Positions 35,895 to 43,526 of a stretch of 64,000 nt of DNA are shown here, piece by piece. The first letter of the stretch is position 1. Every line of letters starts with the position of its first letter. The stretch covers positions 1,853,937-1,917,936 of the forward strand of contig NZ_VUNZ01000001.1 in assembly GCF_008386505.1 (NCBI RefSeq). Reading direction: 5' to 3'. Both the position numbers and the translations under genes were made by a program. Origin of the DNA: Chryseobacterium sediminis. GTDB taxonomy: Bacteria; Bacteroidota; Bacteroidia; Flavobacteriales; Weeksellaceae. A model generated the notes under the pieces. The model made no database searches and was not told the DNA's origin. It saw only the letters and a program-made list of their open reading frames with translations.

Positions 35895-36950
35895 CTATGA
35901 TTCTATCTTTCGGGATACCCTTATTTTTGCTTTGGTAACAGCCAGTTTTTCTTTTTCAGATTCTAAGGATACCAAAACATTTGTATTGTCTTCATTAACT
36001 TTAATGGTAAGATTAATGTTTTTATCCTTCCCGAGTTTCTGAAACAAATCAAATATTTCTTTATCATCAAAAGAGTCTATCCATACTGCATATCTGTTGT
36101 TATTTTTATCTTTCCAGTAAAAACCGCAGAATTTTGGTACGGCTCTGCTTTTATAGGTATTATCTTTTAAACTCTGGTCAAAAAGATTTTCCTGTTCTCC
36201 GTTATAATTGGTAAAACCGAAATCTATCCATGTTGCTCCTTCCGGAAGAACTACTGAAGGTTTCCAGTTGTATTTCTCTCTGTATACATTATAGATGTCA
36301 GCAGCAGGATATCCTTCTTTTTCAATTTTCTCACGCACTTCCGGCTTGAATGTCTTATAAGACGGATCTTTCAGCATTCTGTCTGCAAAGCCTTCTGCCA
36401 GCATATACTGAGCATTATCGTATGCTTTTTCTTTGGTAATAACAGTATCATGAGCCTGGAAAGCGCCTATTTCTTTCTGGTTTCCTGCTCCTTTCATCCA
36501 AAGGACAACTTTTCCTAACGGGGCTAATCCTACAACAAAGGAATTGTAGGTAGATTTCTTTTTCGTATCCTGATCTACAAATCCTTCATCAAAAAGGCTT
36601 TTTATCTTTTCTTTATCCAGATTCCATTTTCCGGTATAGAATTTTTTTTCTACCAAAGAATACCATGTGAATTCCAGTTCATGGGGAGCATTCATTCTTT
36701 CCGTGGTTACATTCATCGTTCCTCCTTCTTTCCCCCATCCTGTATTCTGTGTTCCCCAGATGGCATCAAAGCTGTAAGTAAAACCATCAGCAACAATAGC
36801 TCCTTCATATACTTCCATCGGATATTCCTGTGGGGCAGAAACGGTTCCCAGCCAATTGTATTTTTCTTCCATTTTTTTATTCTGACAATTCGTTAATGAG
36901 AAACAGCATACTATAAAAAGAATCAGTATGTTATATTTACTTATGACCAT
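35895..36950 (-). CDS. DUF2931 family lipoprotein, candidate immunity protein
   Basis: 351 aa. Lipobox SLTNC, Cys22. The DUF2931 core is visible (EYPMEVYEGAIVADGFTYSF, WGTQNTGWGKEGG, HELEFTWYSLVEKKFY). The family is often encoded next to T6SS lipases in Bacteroidetes and Proteobacteria and localises to the periplasm face, matching neutralisation of a membrane-attacking lipase. It overlaps the 56-aa gene by 14 bases and precedes the Tle1-like gene by 31. A late basic segment AVTKAKIRVSRKIES ends the chain. Immunity role is inferred from position and family. Confidence 0.8.
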   Translation of the reverse strand: MVISKYNILILFIVCCFSLTNCQNKKMEEKYNWLGTVSAPQEYPMEVYEGAIVADGFTYSFDAIWGTQNTGWGKEGGTMNVTTERMNAPHELEFTWYSLVEKKFYTGKWNLDKEKIKSLFDEGFVDQDTKKKSTYNSFVVGLAPLGKVVLWMKGAGNQKEIGAFQAHDTVITKEKAYDNAQYMLAEGFADRMLKDPSYKTFKPEVREKIEKEGYPAADIYNVYREKYNWKPSVVLPEGATWIDFGFTNYNGEQENLFDQSLKDNTYKSRAVPKFCGFYWKDKNNNRYAVWIDSFDDKEIFDLFQKLGKDKNINLTIKVNEDNTNVLVSLESEKEKLAVTKAKIRVSRKIES

Positions 36951-37107
36951 GGGACATAATCTTCTTGTTACTCGCTAAAACAAGATTATCTCTGTGTGCT
37001 TCCACATTGATTTTCTTTGCTATTTTTTCAACCTTTTTTCCTACGCTCAGATGATAAGAATCTTTAACTGTGATGCGTAGATTCGTTGCTGTCTTTATAA
37101 TGGCCAT
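36937..37107 (-). CDS. 56-aa VgrG-adjacent protein with spike-like repeats
   Basis: ATG at 37107, one base after the vgrG stop. The sequence is a ladder of short beta strands (NLRITVKDSYHLSVGKKVEK, KINVEAHRDNLVLASNKKIM) ending SHGHK. The pattern resembles the beta-prism repeats at the C-terminus of VgrG spikes (DUF2345-like), as if the needle tip were encoded as a separate small chain. No other family recognised. It overlaps the DUF2931 gene by 14 bases. Confidence 0.6.
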   Translation of the reverse strand: MAIIKTATNLRITVKDSYHLSVGKKVEKIAKKINVEAHRDNLVLASNKKIMSHGHK

Positions 37108-37108
37108 A

Positions 37109-39040
37109 TCAGAAAAGTTTTGATTTTTCAGCACTGTTGAATTCTACGATCTTTCCACTCTGCATGGTCATATTTTCCAGTTCGCTGAACATAGAAATTT
37201 CACCTGCTATTTCATTGGATGTTTCAGATTGTCTCTTGAATTCTTTTTCAATCATTTCTGTTCGGGTATCGGAAGCTTCTGTGATATCTCCCGAAGCCGT
37301 AAGTTTCATATCTTTTCCTGCAATAGAAATAATATTATCATTCGCGGTACTGGTAATGCTTGCTCCTGCTCCTATCGAAATTTCTTTTCCCGCTGTGATA
37401 TTGATATTGTCACCGGCATTTAAAGTAAAGTTTTTAGGCGCTTTCATGCTGATATTGCCCTGTCCATCCATGAAATAAGTATTTCCGCTCGGATCAAGAA
37501 TGGTTACGCTTCCTTCTTCATCATTCATTAAAATTCTGATCCCGCTTCTGGTTTGAATTGACTTAAGGTGATTGTTTACCCCACCTCCTAATGCAATACC
37601 TCCATGGAACATTCCTCCCATTACGAAAGGTCTGTCCGGATGGCTGTGAACAAAGTTGACCATCACCTGATCTCCTACTTCAGGAATGGCTACATAACCG
37701 CGGTTTTGGGTAATCTGATCTGTTCCTCCTGCATCAGGACTCATCATACGGATAAAGTGGGTGGTATCATTGGTCTGCCAGTCAAACCTCACCTGTATTC
37801 TTCCCTGTCCTTCCGGATCTGTATTGGAAATTACTGTTGCAGTCTGTGGTTCCGCCTTTGGAATAATATATTCCGGTTTTGGAAGAAATCCTGTATCTGC
37901 AGCTATTCCTATGAAGCTTCCATTATAATGACCTATTGTGTCAATTTCATGTTCTGCTTCTGTAATCATTATTCTGGTAAAATAGGAGGTTTCATTAGAA
38001 TCCTGTTTACGCATCTGTACATCTGCCACACAACCCGGGTGCAGGAAAGGAACTGTTGTATTTCCTGAAATGGAAAAAACGTTGACCGCTTCACTTCCTG
38101 ATGCACTTTTCTGAGAATACTCTACGTCAAGGTGTGTGGTAGCCTTAATGGGGGCCATTTGTAAAGCCGGAGTTTTATAAATAGACTCGTTATGACTGTA
38201 TGCTGTTTTTGCCAGATCGCCCACATGTTTGATTGGTGTTGAACCGGAAGTCAGTCTTTCATTTTTATTACTGTTGTAGCCGTAGAATTGCGGCTTGGTA
38301 TGTACAGCTTTTAATTCCACTTTTATATCATTGGCACTGCTTCCGTAAGTAAGGGTTATGGGCTTATTCTGAGCAGGAAGTTTTCCGAAGTGCAAAACTT
38401 CACCGTCATAATAGAACTGTTCACCATAAGCTTCAGCCATTCTTGCCAGGTAGTTATAGTGGGTTTCATCATACTGGCTGCTATAGATGATCTGGGAATA
38501 GTTATTGGCATCTACCCTGATATCAAAACGGCTTTTGTCAATACCCTGTTTAATCACTTCTTCTGCAATGATTCCTACATTTACAGACTGCGCACCTCCA
38601 AAACTCTGGATATGTGGCGCTCCGTCAAGGAGAATGGTAGGGCTGTATCCTGTAAGGACAATATTACCTAAGCTCATTTTTTCCTGGCTGAATCCTACTC
38701 CGGTAATCACTCCTACAAAGGTTCTCTCCGGGCTGTTGTCTATATCTTTATAGGAAATAACAGCGGTAAGTCGTTTTCCAAGAAACTTATTGGCTTCTTC
38801 CAGTGAGTGGGTCTGTCTGTCTCCCAGGGTATCATGTGCCAGTGTCAGCGTAAATTCGTGGTGTCGTCTGGTACTTTGTTTAAGCTTAAAATGTTTATAA
38901 TACTTGATAATTTTCCCTTCTATAACAAGAGAAAGTTTTACCAAACGGTTGATACCTGTATGATGGTTTTCGGAAATACCATCTGCATTCTGCGTCGGAC
39001 GAAAAGACGTCGCTTGTGATTTTCCAGGTGTATTTGACAT
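37109..39040 (-). CDS. vgrG: T6SS spike protein VgrG
   Basis: 643 aa from the ATG at 39040; the frame opens with a TTG at 39079, adding an unlikely 13 residues. A gp27-like part (about 25-390; VEEVIKQGIDKSRF and HYNYLARMAEAYGEQFYYDG) is followed by a gp5-like OB domain (GRIQVRFDWQTNDTTHFIR, GYVAIPEVGDQVMVNFVHSHPDRPF region) and a beta-prism (ILDPSGNTYFMDGQGNISMKAP onward). The C-terminal 60 residues depart from the prism and are helical (IEKEFKRQSETSNE), possibly a cargo-docking tail. First of the packed cargo genes. Confidence 0.95.
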   Translation of the reverse strand: MSNTPGKSQATSFRPTQNADGISENHHTGINRLVKLSLVIEGKIIKYYKHFKLKQSTRRHHEFTLTLAHDTLGDRQTHSLEEANKFLGKRLTAVISYKDIDNSPERTFVGVITGVGFSQEKMSLGNIVLTGYSPTILLDGAPHIQSFGGAQSVNVGIIAEEVIKQGIDKSRFDIRVDANNYSQIIYSSQYDETHYNYLARMAEAYGEQFYYDGEVLHFGKLPAQNKPITLTYGSSANDIKVELKAVHTKPQFYGYNSNKNERLTSGSTPIKHVGDLAKTAYSHNESIYKTPALQMAPIKATTHLDVEYSQKSASGSEAVNVFSISGNTTVPFLHPGCVADVQMRKQDSNETSYFTRIMITEAEHEIDTIGHYNGSFIGIAADTGFLPKPEYIIPKAEPQTATVISNTDPEGQGRIQVRFDWQTNDTTHFIRMMSPDAGGTDQITQNRGYVAIPEVGDQVMVNFVHSHPDRPFVMGGMFHGGIALGGGVNNHLKSIQTRSGIRILMNDEEGSVTILDPSGNTYFMDGQGNISMKAPKNFTLNAGDNINITAGKEISIGAGASITSTANDNIISIAGKDMKLTASGDITEASDTRTEMIEKEFKRQSETSNEIAGEISMFSELENMTMQSGKIVEFNSAEKSKLF

Positions 39041-39133
39041 ATTTTTAGTGATTTGATTATTTTCTAAACGATTATTCAACGAGGCGGGAATTTAAAAATA
39101 AAAACAAAAAGCACCCACTGAATATAGTCTAAG

Positions 39134-39174
39134 GTAAAAAAAGACCGTCTTATTTAAGGACAGTCTTTTATTTT
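39134..39174 (-). terminator. Terminator after hcp
   Basis: Stem AAAGACTGTC/GACGGTCTTT with T-rich sequence on both flanks, between hcp (tssD) and vgrG; it allows separate dosage of Hcp and of the spike/cargo unit. Confidence 0.8.
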
Positions 39175-39189
39175 TTACTCATGAAAGAC

Positions 39190-39594
39190 CTAGCTCATTG
39201 GCCAAAGTCCGTCATAAGATGAGTTTCCATATGTAATGCTTTCAGCACTTACTACAAAGCTGATCAGCATATTGTTGCTGTCCACTGCATCAAAGTCTAC
39301 TTCATGCTGGATAACATATCCGTTTTCCCACTTTAAAGAGATTAGTGTTCCTTCTTCGTGAGATTTATTAAAGTTTATTTCTCCGTTTGTAGGCTTATAT
39401 TTGCTGTTCAGTAAACTTTCTAAAACATCAGATTTTTCTGTTGCTTCAATGGTTACTTTAATCAATGCATTAGACGGATCAGACGCTACACGTCCTGAAA
39501 TGTCTGTAGATCTTGATACGCTGTAGTTAAGCTTTAATAACTTTTGACCTTCCCCTCCATTGAATTTTAAGATTCCTCTTGAATTTCCTGCCAT
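39190..39594 (-). CDS. tssD: T6SS tube protein Hcp (TssD)
   Basis: 134 aa. Beta-barrel tube subunit: ILKFNGGEGQKLLKLNYSVS, then TDISGRVASDP, LIKVTIEATEK and the late GLWPMS tail match the TssD form used by the Bacteroidetes type VI system (T6SS-iii). Hexameric rings of this protein form the inner tube that the sheath expels. The gene has its own terminator; a -7 box TATCTTTG lies 50 bases upstream (39647-39654). No TssB/TssC sheath genes or baseplate genes occur in the window. Confidence 0.92.
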   Translation of the reverse strand: MAGNSRGILKFNGGEGQKLLKLNYSVSRSTDISGRVASDPSNALIKVTIEATEKSDVLESLLNSKYKPTNGEINFNKSHEEGTLISLKWENGYVIQHEVDFDAVDSNNMLISFVVSAESITYGNSSYDGLWPMS

Positions 39595-39883
39595 ATTCTT
39601 AAATTTTAATCATTAACAACTGTTCCCTGATATAGGATTTATATAACAAAGATAGAGTTCATGTTCTAATTTAAAAAGTTTTTGTGGCACTGTTTTATAA
39701 ATTGTAGTAGTTCTACGACATTTTCGAAATACCGTATTCAAAATTAATTTTAGAATTTCAAACTAAATTACTTTATTTTTCATTGAAATTTTTCTACAAA
39801 ACCCTTTATAATCCCATATATAAAGGAAACCAAAAAAACAATCACTTTACTTGATATCAATTATTTAGCATTTTTTTGTGAAA

Positions 39884-40162
39884 TCAATAATGCTTATATC
39901 CATACCCAATTACCATAATAATAAGGTTAATGATTACCAGTCCCATTAAAATATTGCTGTATTTTCTTTTTTTGTCTATAAAGCTCAGGCCCAGAGTCAA
40001 AAAAAACAACAATAAGGTATATACGGCAGGATACATTTGAAAAGCTTCAGAAAACTTTCCTTCAAACACCATTACAATTGCTCTCTGGGCACCACATCCC
40101 AGGCATTCTACTCCAAGGAATTTTTTACTGGGGCAGGTAAGCATGAAGTCTTCGATATCCAT
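39884..40162 (-). CDS. DUF2752 membrane protein
   Basis: 92 aa. The DUF2752 hallmark CPSKKFLGVECLGCGAQRA (residues 10-28, two cysteine pairs) precedes two transmembrane helices (YTLLLFFLTLGLSFI; NILMGLVIINLIIMVIGYG). Small inner-membrane protein of unknown function, common in Bacteroidetes. It follows the old yellow enzyme gene by 29 bases on the same strand and is probably cotranscribed with it. Confidence 0.85.
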   Translation of the reverse strand: MDIEDFMLTCPSKKFLGVECLGCGAQRAIVMVFEGKFSEAFQMYPAVYTLLLFFLTLGLSFIDKKRKYSNILMGLVIINLIIMVIGYGYKHY

Positions 40163-40191
40163 TTTTGTAATTTTGAAAGCTGTTTCCAGAA

Positions 40192-41244
40192 TTAGGAAGA
40201 GATTTTGGCTCTGGTATACTGATGCGGGAAAAAGCAGTCTTCCTTCATTTCAAAAGACCCCTGAACAGCGATATATGGGTTTCTAAGAATCTCTCTTGCT
40301 ACAAAAACAAGGTCTGCATCACCTTTCTGAAGGATTTCCTCAGCCTGCTCTACTTTGGTTATTAATCCTACTGCTCCTGTCTTTACACCGGCTTCATTTC
40401 TCACCTGTGACGAAAAAGGAACCTGATAGCCATCGAAAACCGAGATTTTTGCACCATGAATATTTCCACCACTGGATACATCAACAAGGTCTACAGAATG
40501 TTCTTTTAAAATTTTTGCCAGTTCTACACTGCTCTGGATGTCCCAGCCGTTCTCAGCATACTCTGTTCCGGAAATTCTTACAAAAAGAGCCGTATTTTCA
40601 TTCAATTCTTCATTAACAGCATCTACAATTTCAATCAGAAATCTGATTCTGTTTTCAAAGCTTCCTCCATATTCGTCTGTTCTGATATTGGAAAGCGGTG
40701 ACAGAAACTGATGAATCAGATATCCGTGCGCCCCATGAATTTCAATAATATCAAACCCTGCATCCACTGCTCTTCGGGCAGCTTTTCTAAAGTCCTGAAC
40801 CAGTTCTTTTACTTCATCGGTACTTAATACATGTGGAATTCTTTCTGTGGGATGATACGGAATAGGGCTTGGGGCAACGGTTTCCCAGCCTTCTTCAATA
40901 GAGATCTGCAGGTTATTCCATGTGGAGCCTTTTCTTCCGGCATGAGCGAGCTGAATTCCAATTTTGCTGTCAGAATTTTCATGTACAAATTCTACAATTC
41001 TTTGTAATTTTTTGGCCTGTTCATTATTCCAGATTCCCATACAGTGATTGGTGATTCTTCCTTTTGGAACTACTCCTGTAGCTTCCACAATCAGTAGACC
41101 TGTACCGCCTTGTGACCTGCTTCCGTAATGTACAAAATGGAAGTCGTTAGCTTCTCCGTTTTCACATGAATACATGCACATAGGTGACATTACCCATCTG
41201 TTTTTCAACTCTACATTCCTGAATTTTATTGGTGTATATAACAT
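40192..41244 (-). CDS. Old yellow enzyme family NAD(P)H:flavin oxidoreductase
   Basis: 350 aa. TIM-barrel FMN enzyme of the YqjM/NamA-like branch that reduces activated C=C bonds. The N-terminus LKNRWVMSPMCMYSCENG (Cys at the usual position near residue 23), AHAGRKGS, HGAHGYLIHQFLSPLSN with the substrate-binding His/His pair, YGGSFENR and VFVAREILRNPYI are all family landmarks. Cytoplasmic. Physiological substrate unknown; YqjM homologues respond to oxidative or electrophile stress. Confidence 0.92.
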   Translation of the reverse strand: MLYTPIKFRNVELKNRWVMSPMCMYSCENGEANDFHFVHYGSRSQGGTGLLIVEATGVVPKGRITNHCMGIWNNEQAKKLQRIVEFVHENSDSKIGIQLAHAGRKGSTWNNLQISIEEGWETVAPSPIPYHPTERIPHVLSTDEVKELVQDFRKAARRAVDAGFDIIEIHGAHGYLIHQFLSPLSNIRTDEYGGSFENRIRFLIEIVDAVNEELNENTALFVRISGTEYAENGWDIQSSVELAKILKEHSVDLVDVSSGGNIHGAKISVFDGYQVPFSSQVRNEAGVKTGAVGLITKVEQAEEILQKGDADLVFVAREILRNPYIAVQGSFEMKEDCFFPHQYTRAKISS

Positions 41245-41289
41245 GGTATCTTTTAAAAAAATTGAACTTTTTAACGGAAGAATAAAATA

Positions 41290-41320
41290 TTGCCCACCTC
41301 ATTAAAAAGAACTAATTTTA
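41290..41320 (+). promoter_or_regulatory. Putative promoter of cdd
   Basis: TTG at 41290-41292, a 20-base spacer and TAATTTTA (41313-41320, 7 of 8 to TAnnTTTG), about 25 bases before the start codon. Confidence 0.5.
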
Positions 41321-41344
41321 CCCCCCTTTTTTAGTTGACAATAT

Positions 41345-41827
41345 ATGAAAAAAGACCTACAGATCAGTTACGAATATTTTAAAAATAGCAGTGAGCTGAG
41401 CAATATAGAAAATACATTATTTGAAAGAGCCAAAGAGGCCCGTGAGAATGCTTATGCACCTTACTCCCAGTTTTTGGTAGGATGTTCTGTATTATTGGAA
41501 AACGGAGAAATCTACTCCGGGAACAATCAGGAAAACGCCGCTTATCCATCCGGACTCTGTGCAGAAAGAACTACTCTTTTTTGGGTAGCCGCCAATTTTC
41601 CGAATGTGAAAATAAAAAAGATCTTTGTGGTAGGAGGTCCTAAAGAATTTCATGAAAAAAATCCTCCGATTCCACCCTGTGGAGCATGCCGTCAGAGTCT
41701 TATAGAATATGAAACCAAACAGCATGAAGATATAGACCTTTATTTCTCAAGCATGAATGAAGAGGTGGTAAAAGTGCGTGCAGTGAAGGATCTGCTGCCT
41801 TTTTATTTTGATTCTTCATTCTTGTAA
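41345..41827 (+). CDS. cdd: Cytidine deaminase
   Basis: 160 aa. Zinc-dependent deaminase turning cytidine and deoxycytidine into uridine forms for pyrimidine salvage. Zinc ligands and base are Cys72 and Glu74 in LCAERT, with Cys112 and Cys115 in PPCGACRQ, the homotetrameric (CAE/PCxxC) type. An N-terminal segment of about 20 residues is longer than in E. coli-independent small Cdd enzymes. Cytoplasmic. A large palindrome and terminator follow. Confidence 0.94.
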   Translation: MKKDLQISYEYFKNSSELSNIENTLFERAKEARENAYAPYSQFLVGCSVLLENGEIYSGNNQENAAYPSGLCAERTTLFWVAANFPNVKIKKIFVVGGPKEFHEKNPPIPPCGACRQSLIEYETKQHEDIDLYFSSMNEEVVKVRAVKDLLPFYFDSSFL

Positions 41828-41858
41828 TAACGAGTTTAAAATATTTAAATTTAAAGGG

Positions 41859-41905
41859 TTTTCAGCAGCATGTCAAGGTTTTAAACCTTGACATGCTGCT
41901 GAAAA
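41859..41905. repeat. Perfect 23-bp palindrome
   Basis: The arms 41859-41881 and 41883-41905 are exact complements around a single T; key words are CAGCAGCATGTCAAGG and AACCTTGACATGCTGCTG. No T-tract follows, and a proper terminator stands 27 bases on, so it is likely a dispersed palindromic element rather than a terminator. Confidence 0.85.
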
Positions 41906-41927
41906 TAACAAACCTCACATTTCAAAA

Positions 41928-41965
41928 TAAAAAGGGCTGTCTCACAATTTGAAACAGCCCTATTT
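41928..41965. terminator. Bidirectional terminator between cdd and the barstar gene
   Basis: Stem AGGGCTGT/ACAGCCCT (41932-41961) with T-rich tails on both strands; it ends the minus-strand RNase/peptidase/barstar run and may also serve cdd. Confidence 0.85.
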
Positions 41966-41972
41966 TTATCTT

Positions 41973-42284
41973 TTACTCTTTAGATTCTGCATCCTCATCT
42001 TCATCGTCTTCATATTGCTCCAGATAGTAGCTAAAGCTAAAGTCTTCTACTTCATCTTCGGCATCTTCAAGAGTGGTCAGCAGATCTTCAAAAATCTCCA
42101 GCTGATCTACAGTCATGTTTACGAATTCCAGGTGGAGCGGCATTTCCATATCTCCGGTGATGGTATCAAAAAGTGCATCAAGATTATCACCAAAATGTTC
42201 AGGAAGCTGAATTTTTTCCTTTAACTGGGCGTAAAAATCTTCATAGTCACCTATGTCTGTAAAATCTATATATATTGTCTTCAT
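41973..42284 (-). CDS. Barstar family RNase inhibitor
   Basis: 103 aa. Matches barstar in length and core: LPEHFGDNLDALFDTITG aligns with the inhibitor's barnase-facing helix, with Asp36 and Asp40 at the positions of the key residues Asp35 and Asp39. No signal peptide, so it stays in the cytoplasm. The C-terminus is a strongly acidic tail (EQYEDDEDEDAESKE). The start codon overlaps the stop of the metallopeptidase gene in an ATGA, indicating translational coupling. A barnase-like RNase is encoded two genes upstream, its likely target. Confidence 0.92.
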   Translation of the reverse strand: MKTIYIDFTDIGDYEDFYAQLKEKIQLPEHFGDNLDALFDTITGDMEMPLHLEFVNMTVDQLEIFEDLLTTLEDAEDEVEDFSFSYYLEQYEDDEDEDAESKE

Positions 42285-42904
42285 ATTGAATTAAATTTCC
42301 AATTTTTATTGATTAAAAAAGTTTTGCATTTTTTGCAGAAATCCGTTTCTTCATTAGTAGGATTCTTGCCTTCAGCATCCCTCATAAAACACATTTTTTC
42401 CGGGCAGTGCGGCAGTCCTTGAGTATGTCCCAGCTCATGAATAGCTATTTTATAAAACTGCTCATCTGAGTTTTCTTTGCTCAGTCTGAACTTTGAAGCC
42501 ACACAAGCCTTCCCCGGTCTATAGCCCAATCCCATGATTCCAAAGTCTTTTATTTTTCCTCTGGTAGCACTGATATCTTTTGATGTCAGACCAATCGTAA
42601 CAAAACCTTCTTTTGTTTCCTTATTTAAGAATTTAATGATCGAATCGGCTCTATACCGGTTTCTCTCTTTATAATAAGTATTTTCCGGAAAGTCTATGGC
42701 ATCCAAAACTTTTACATTCGGATATACTTTCTTGATACCTTCCGTTACTTTTGCTATACTTTCAGGCTGAATATCTTTAAATGGCTGAATAAGGATAACT
42801 ACTCCTGATTTTTCAACTTTTTCTTTTCCAATACTTCTCTTTTCCGAACATGAAAGTATCAGAAGTAAGACGGTTGTAAGGTAAAAAAAGTTGTTATTCT
42901 TCAT
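42281..42904 (-). CDS. Archaemetzincin-like zinc metallopeptidase lipoprotein
   Basis: 207 aa. Lipobox LILSC, Cys19, so it is membrane-tethered outside the cytoplasm. The active site is HELGHTQGLPH (156-166; three zinc His, base Glu157), then Cys167, Cys172, Met174 and a CKKC pair at 190-193. This is the archaemetzincin pattern HExxHxxGxxHCx4CxM...CxxC, in which the four cysteines bind a second zinc; here the last spacing is 15 rather than the usual 17. Residues 34-130 match the family N-terminal half in length. It sits between a barnase-like gene and its barstar and overlaps the latter. Confidence 0.88.
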   Translation of the reverse strand: MKNNNFFYLTTVLLLILSCSEKRSIGKEKVEKSGVVILIQPFKDIQPESIAKVTEGIKKVYPNVKVLDAIDFPENTYYKERNRYRADSIIKFLNKETKEGFVTIGLTSKDISATRGKIKDFGIMGLGYRPGKACVASKFRLSKENSDEQFYKIAIHELGHTQGLPHCPEKMCFMRDAEGKNPTNEETDFCKKCKTFLINKNWKFNSI

Positions 42905-42965
42905 AAATTACTACTTATCCTTATTTAAATTACAAATTAAGCAATGACCTGATGTTATTTACATA

Positions 42966-43481
42966 TTATTGTTTCTCAAAGCTCTTATAATGGTTCTTGG
43001 TAAGGTATACATCGCCATTTTGAGTGTAAATGATACGGTCAGCATTTCTTCCGCCACAATGATAGTTTACATCGGCTTCAAAATATTTTTCTCCATCTGG
43101 CAAACGTCCTTCTCTGTTTCCGAATTTATCTCCGCCAATAGCTTTTCCGGGAAGTACATCACACAGATTTCCCTGGGAAGGATTCCAGCCTTGCTTTCTG
43201 GCTTCATTTTTAGTGATATAATAATCCGGCAACTTATGATTTTGTTTCACATAGCTGATCACCGTCTTTTCTTCTGTCAGCTGGTCGATAGAAACCTGAT
43301 TAGAATTTCCGTTACTGGAAACTCCGTCCGAAGAAGCACTGCCATAACTCACGGTTTCCTTTTTTACCGGATCCGGCTGATTTTTTTTATCTGCAATAAA
43401 GTTGTTGTAGATATACATTGCAGACATTCCGAAAAGGAGCCCGAGGCATATAAAAAACACAGATCTTATTTTACCGTTCAT
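42966..43481 (-). CDS. Barnase-like ribonuclease, membrane-anchored
   Basis: 171 aa. An N-terminal transmembrane helix or uncleaved signal (residues 6-24, SVFFICLGLLFGMSAM) and a Ser/Gly/Asn linker precede a barnase domain (about 66-171). The barnase catalytic residues are all present: Glu135 (base), Arg145, Arg149 and His164 (acid) in EADVNY, GGRNADRI and KNHYKSF; Lys91 in ITKNEA and Asp118 in GGDKF are also kept. Two cysteines (107, 142) could form a disulphide, as suits an exported enzyme. It cleaves single-stranded RNA. The nadE gene ends 45 bases upstream. Confidence 0.92.
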   Translation of the reverse strand: MNGKIRSVFFICLGLLFGMSAMYIYNNFIADKKNQPDPVKKETVSYGSASSDGVSSNGNSNQVSIDQLTEEKTVISYVKQNHKLPDYYITKNEARKQGWNPSQGNLCDVLPGKAIGGDKFGNREGRLPDGEKYFEADVNYHCGGRNADRIIYTQNGDVYLTKNHYKSFEKQ

Positions 43482-43526
43482 AACAATAGTTGTATTAATG
43501 TGACAATTTATCAGTACTGTTACCGT

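Noticed and set aside
27040..39594. Prophage or phage tail cluster
   Set aside because: VgrG, Hcp and PAAR-like proteins resemble phage tail parts, but no capsid, terminase, integrase, portal or lysis gene accompanies them.
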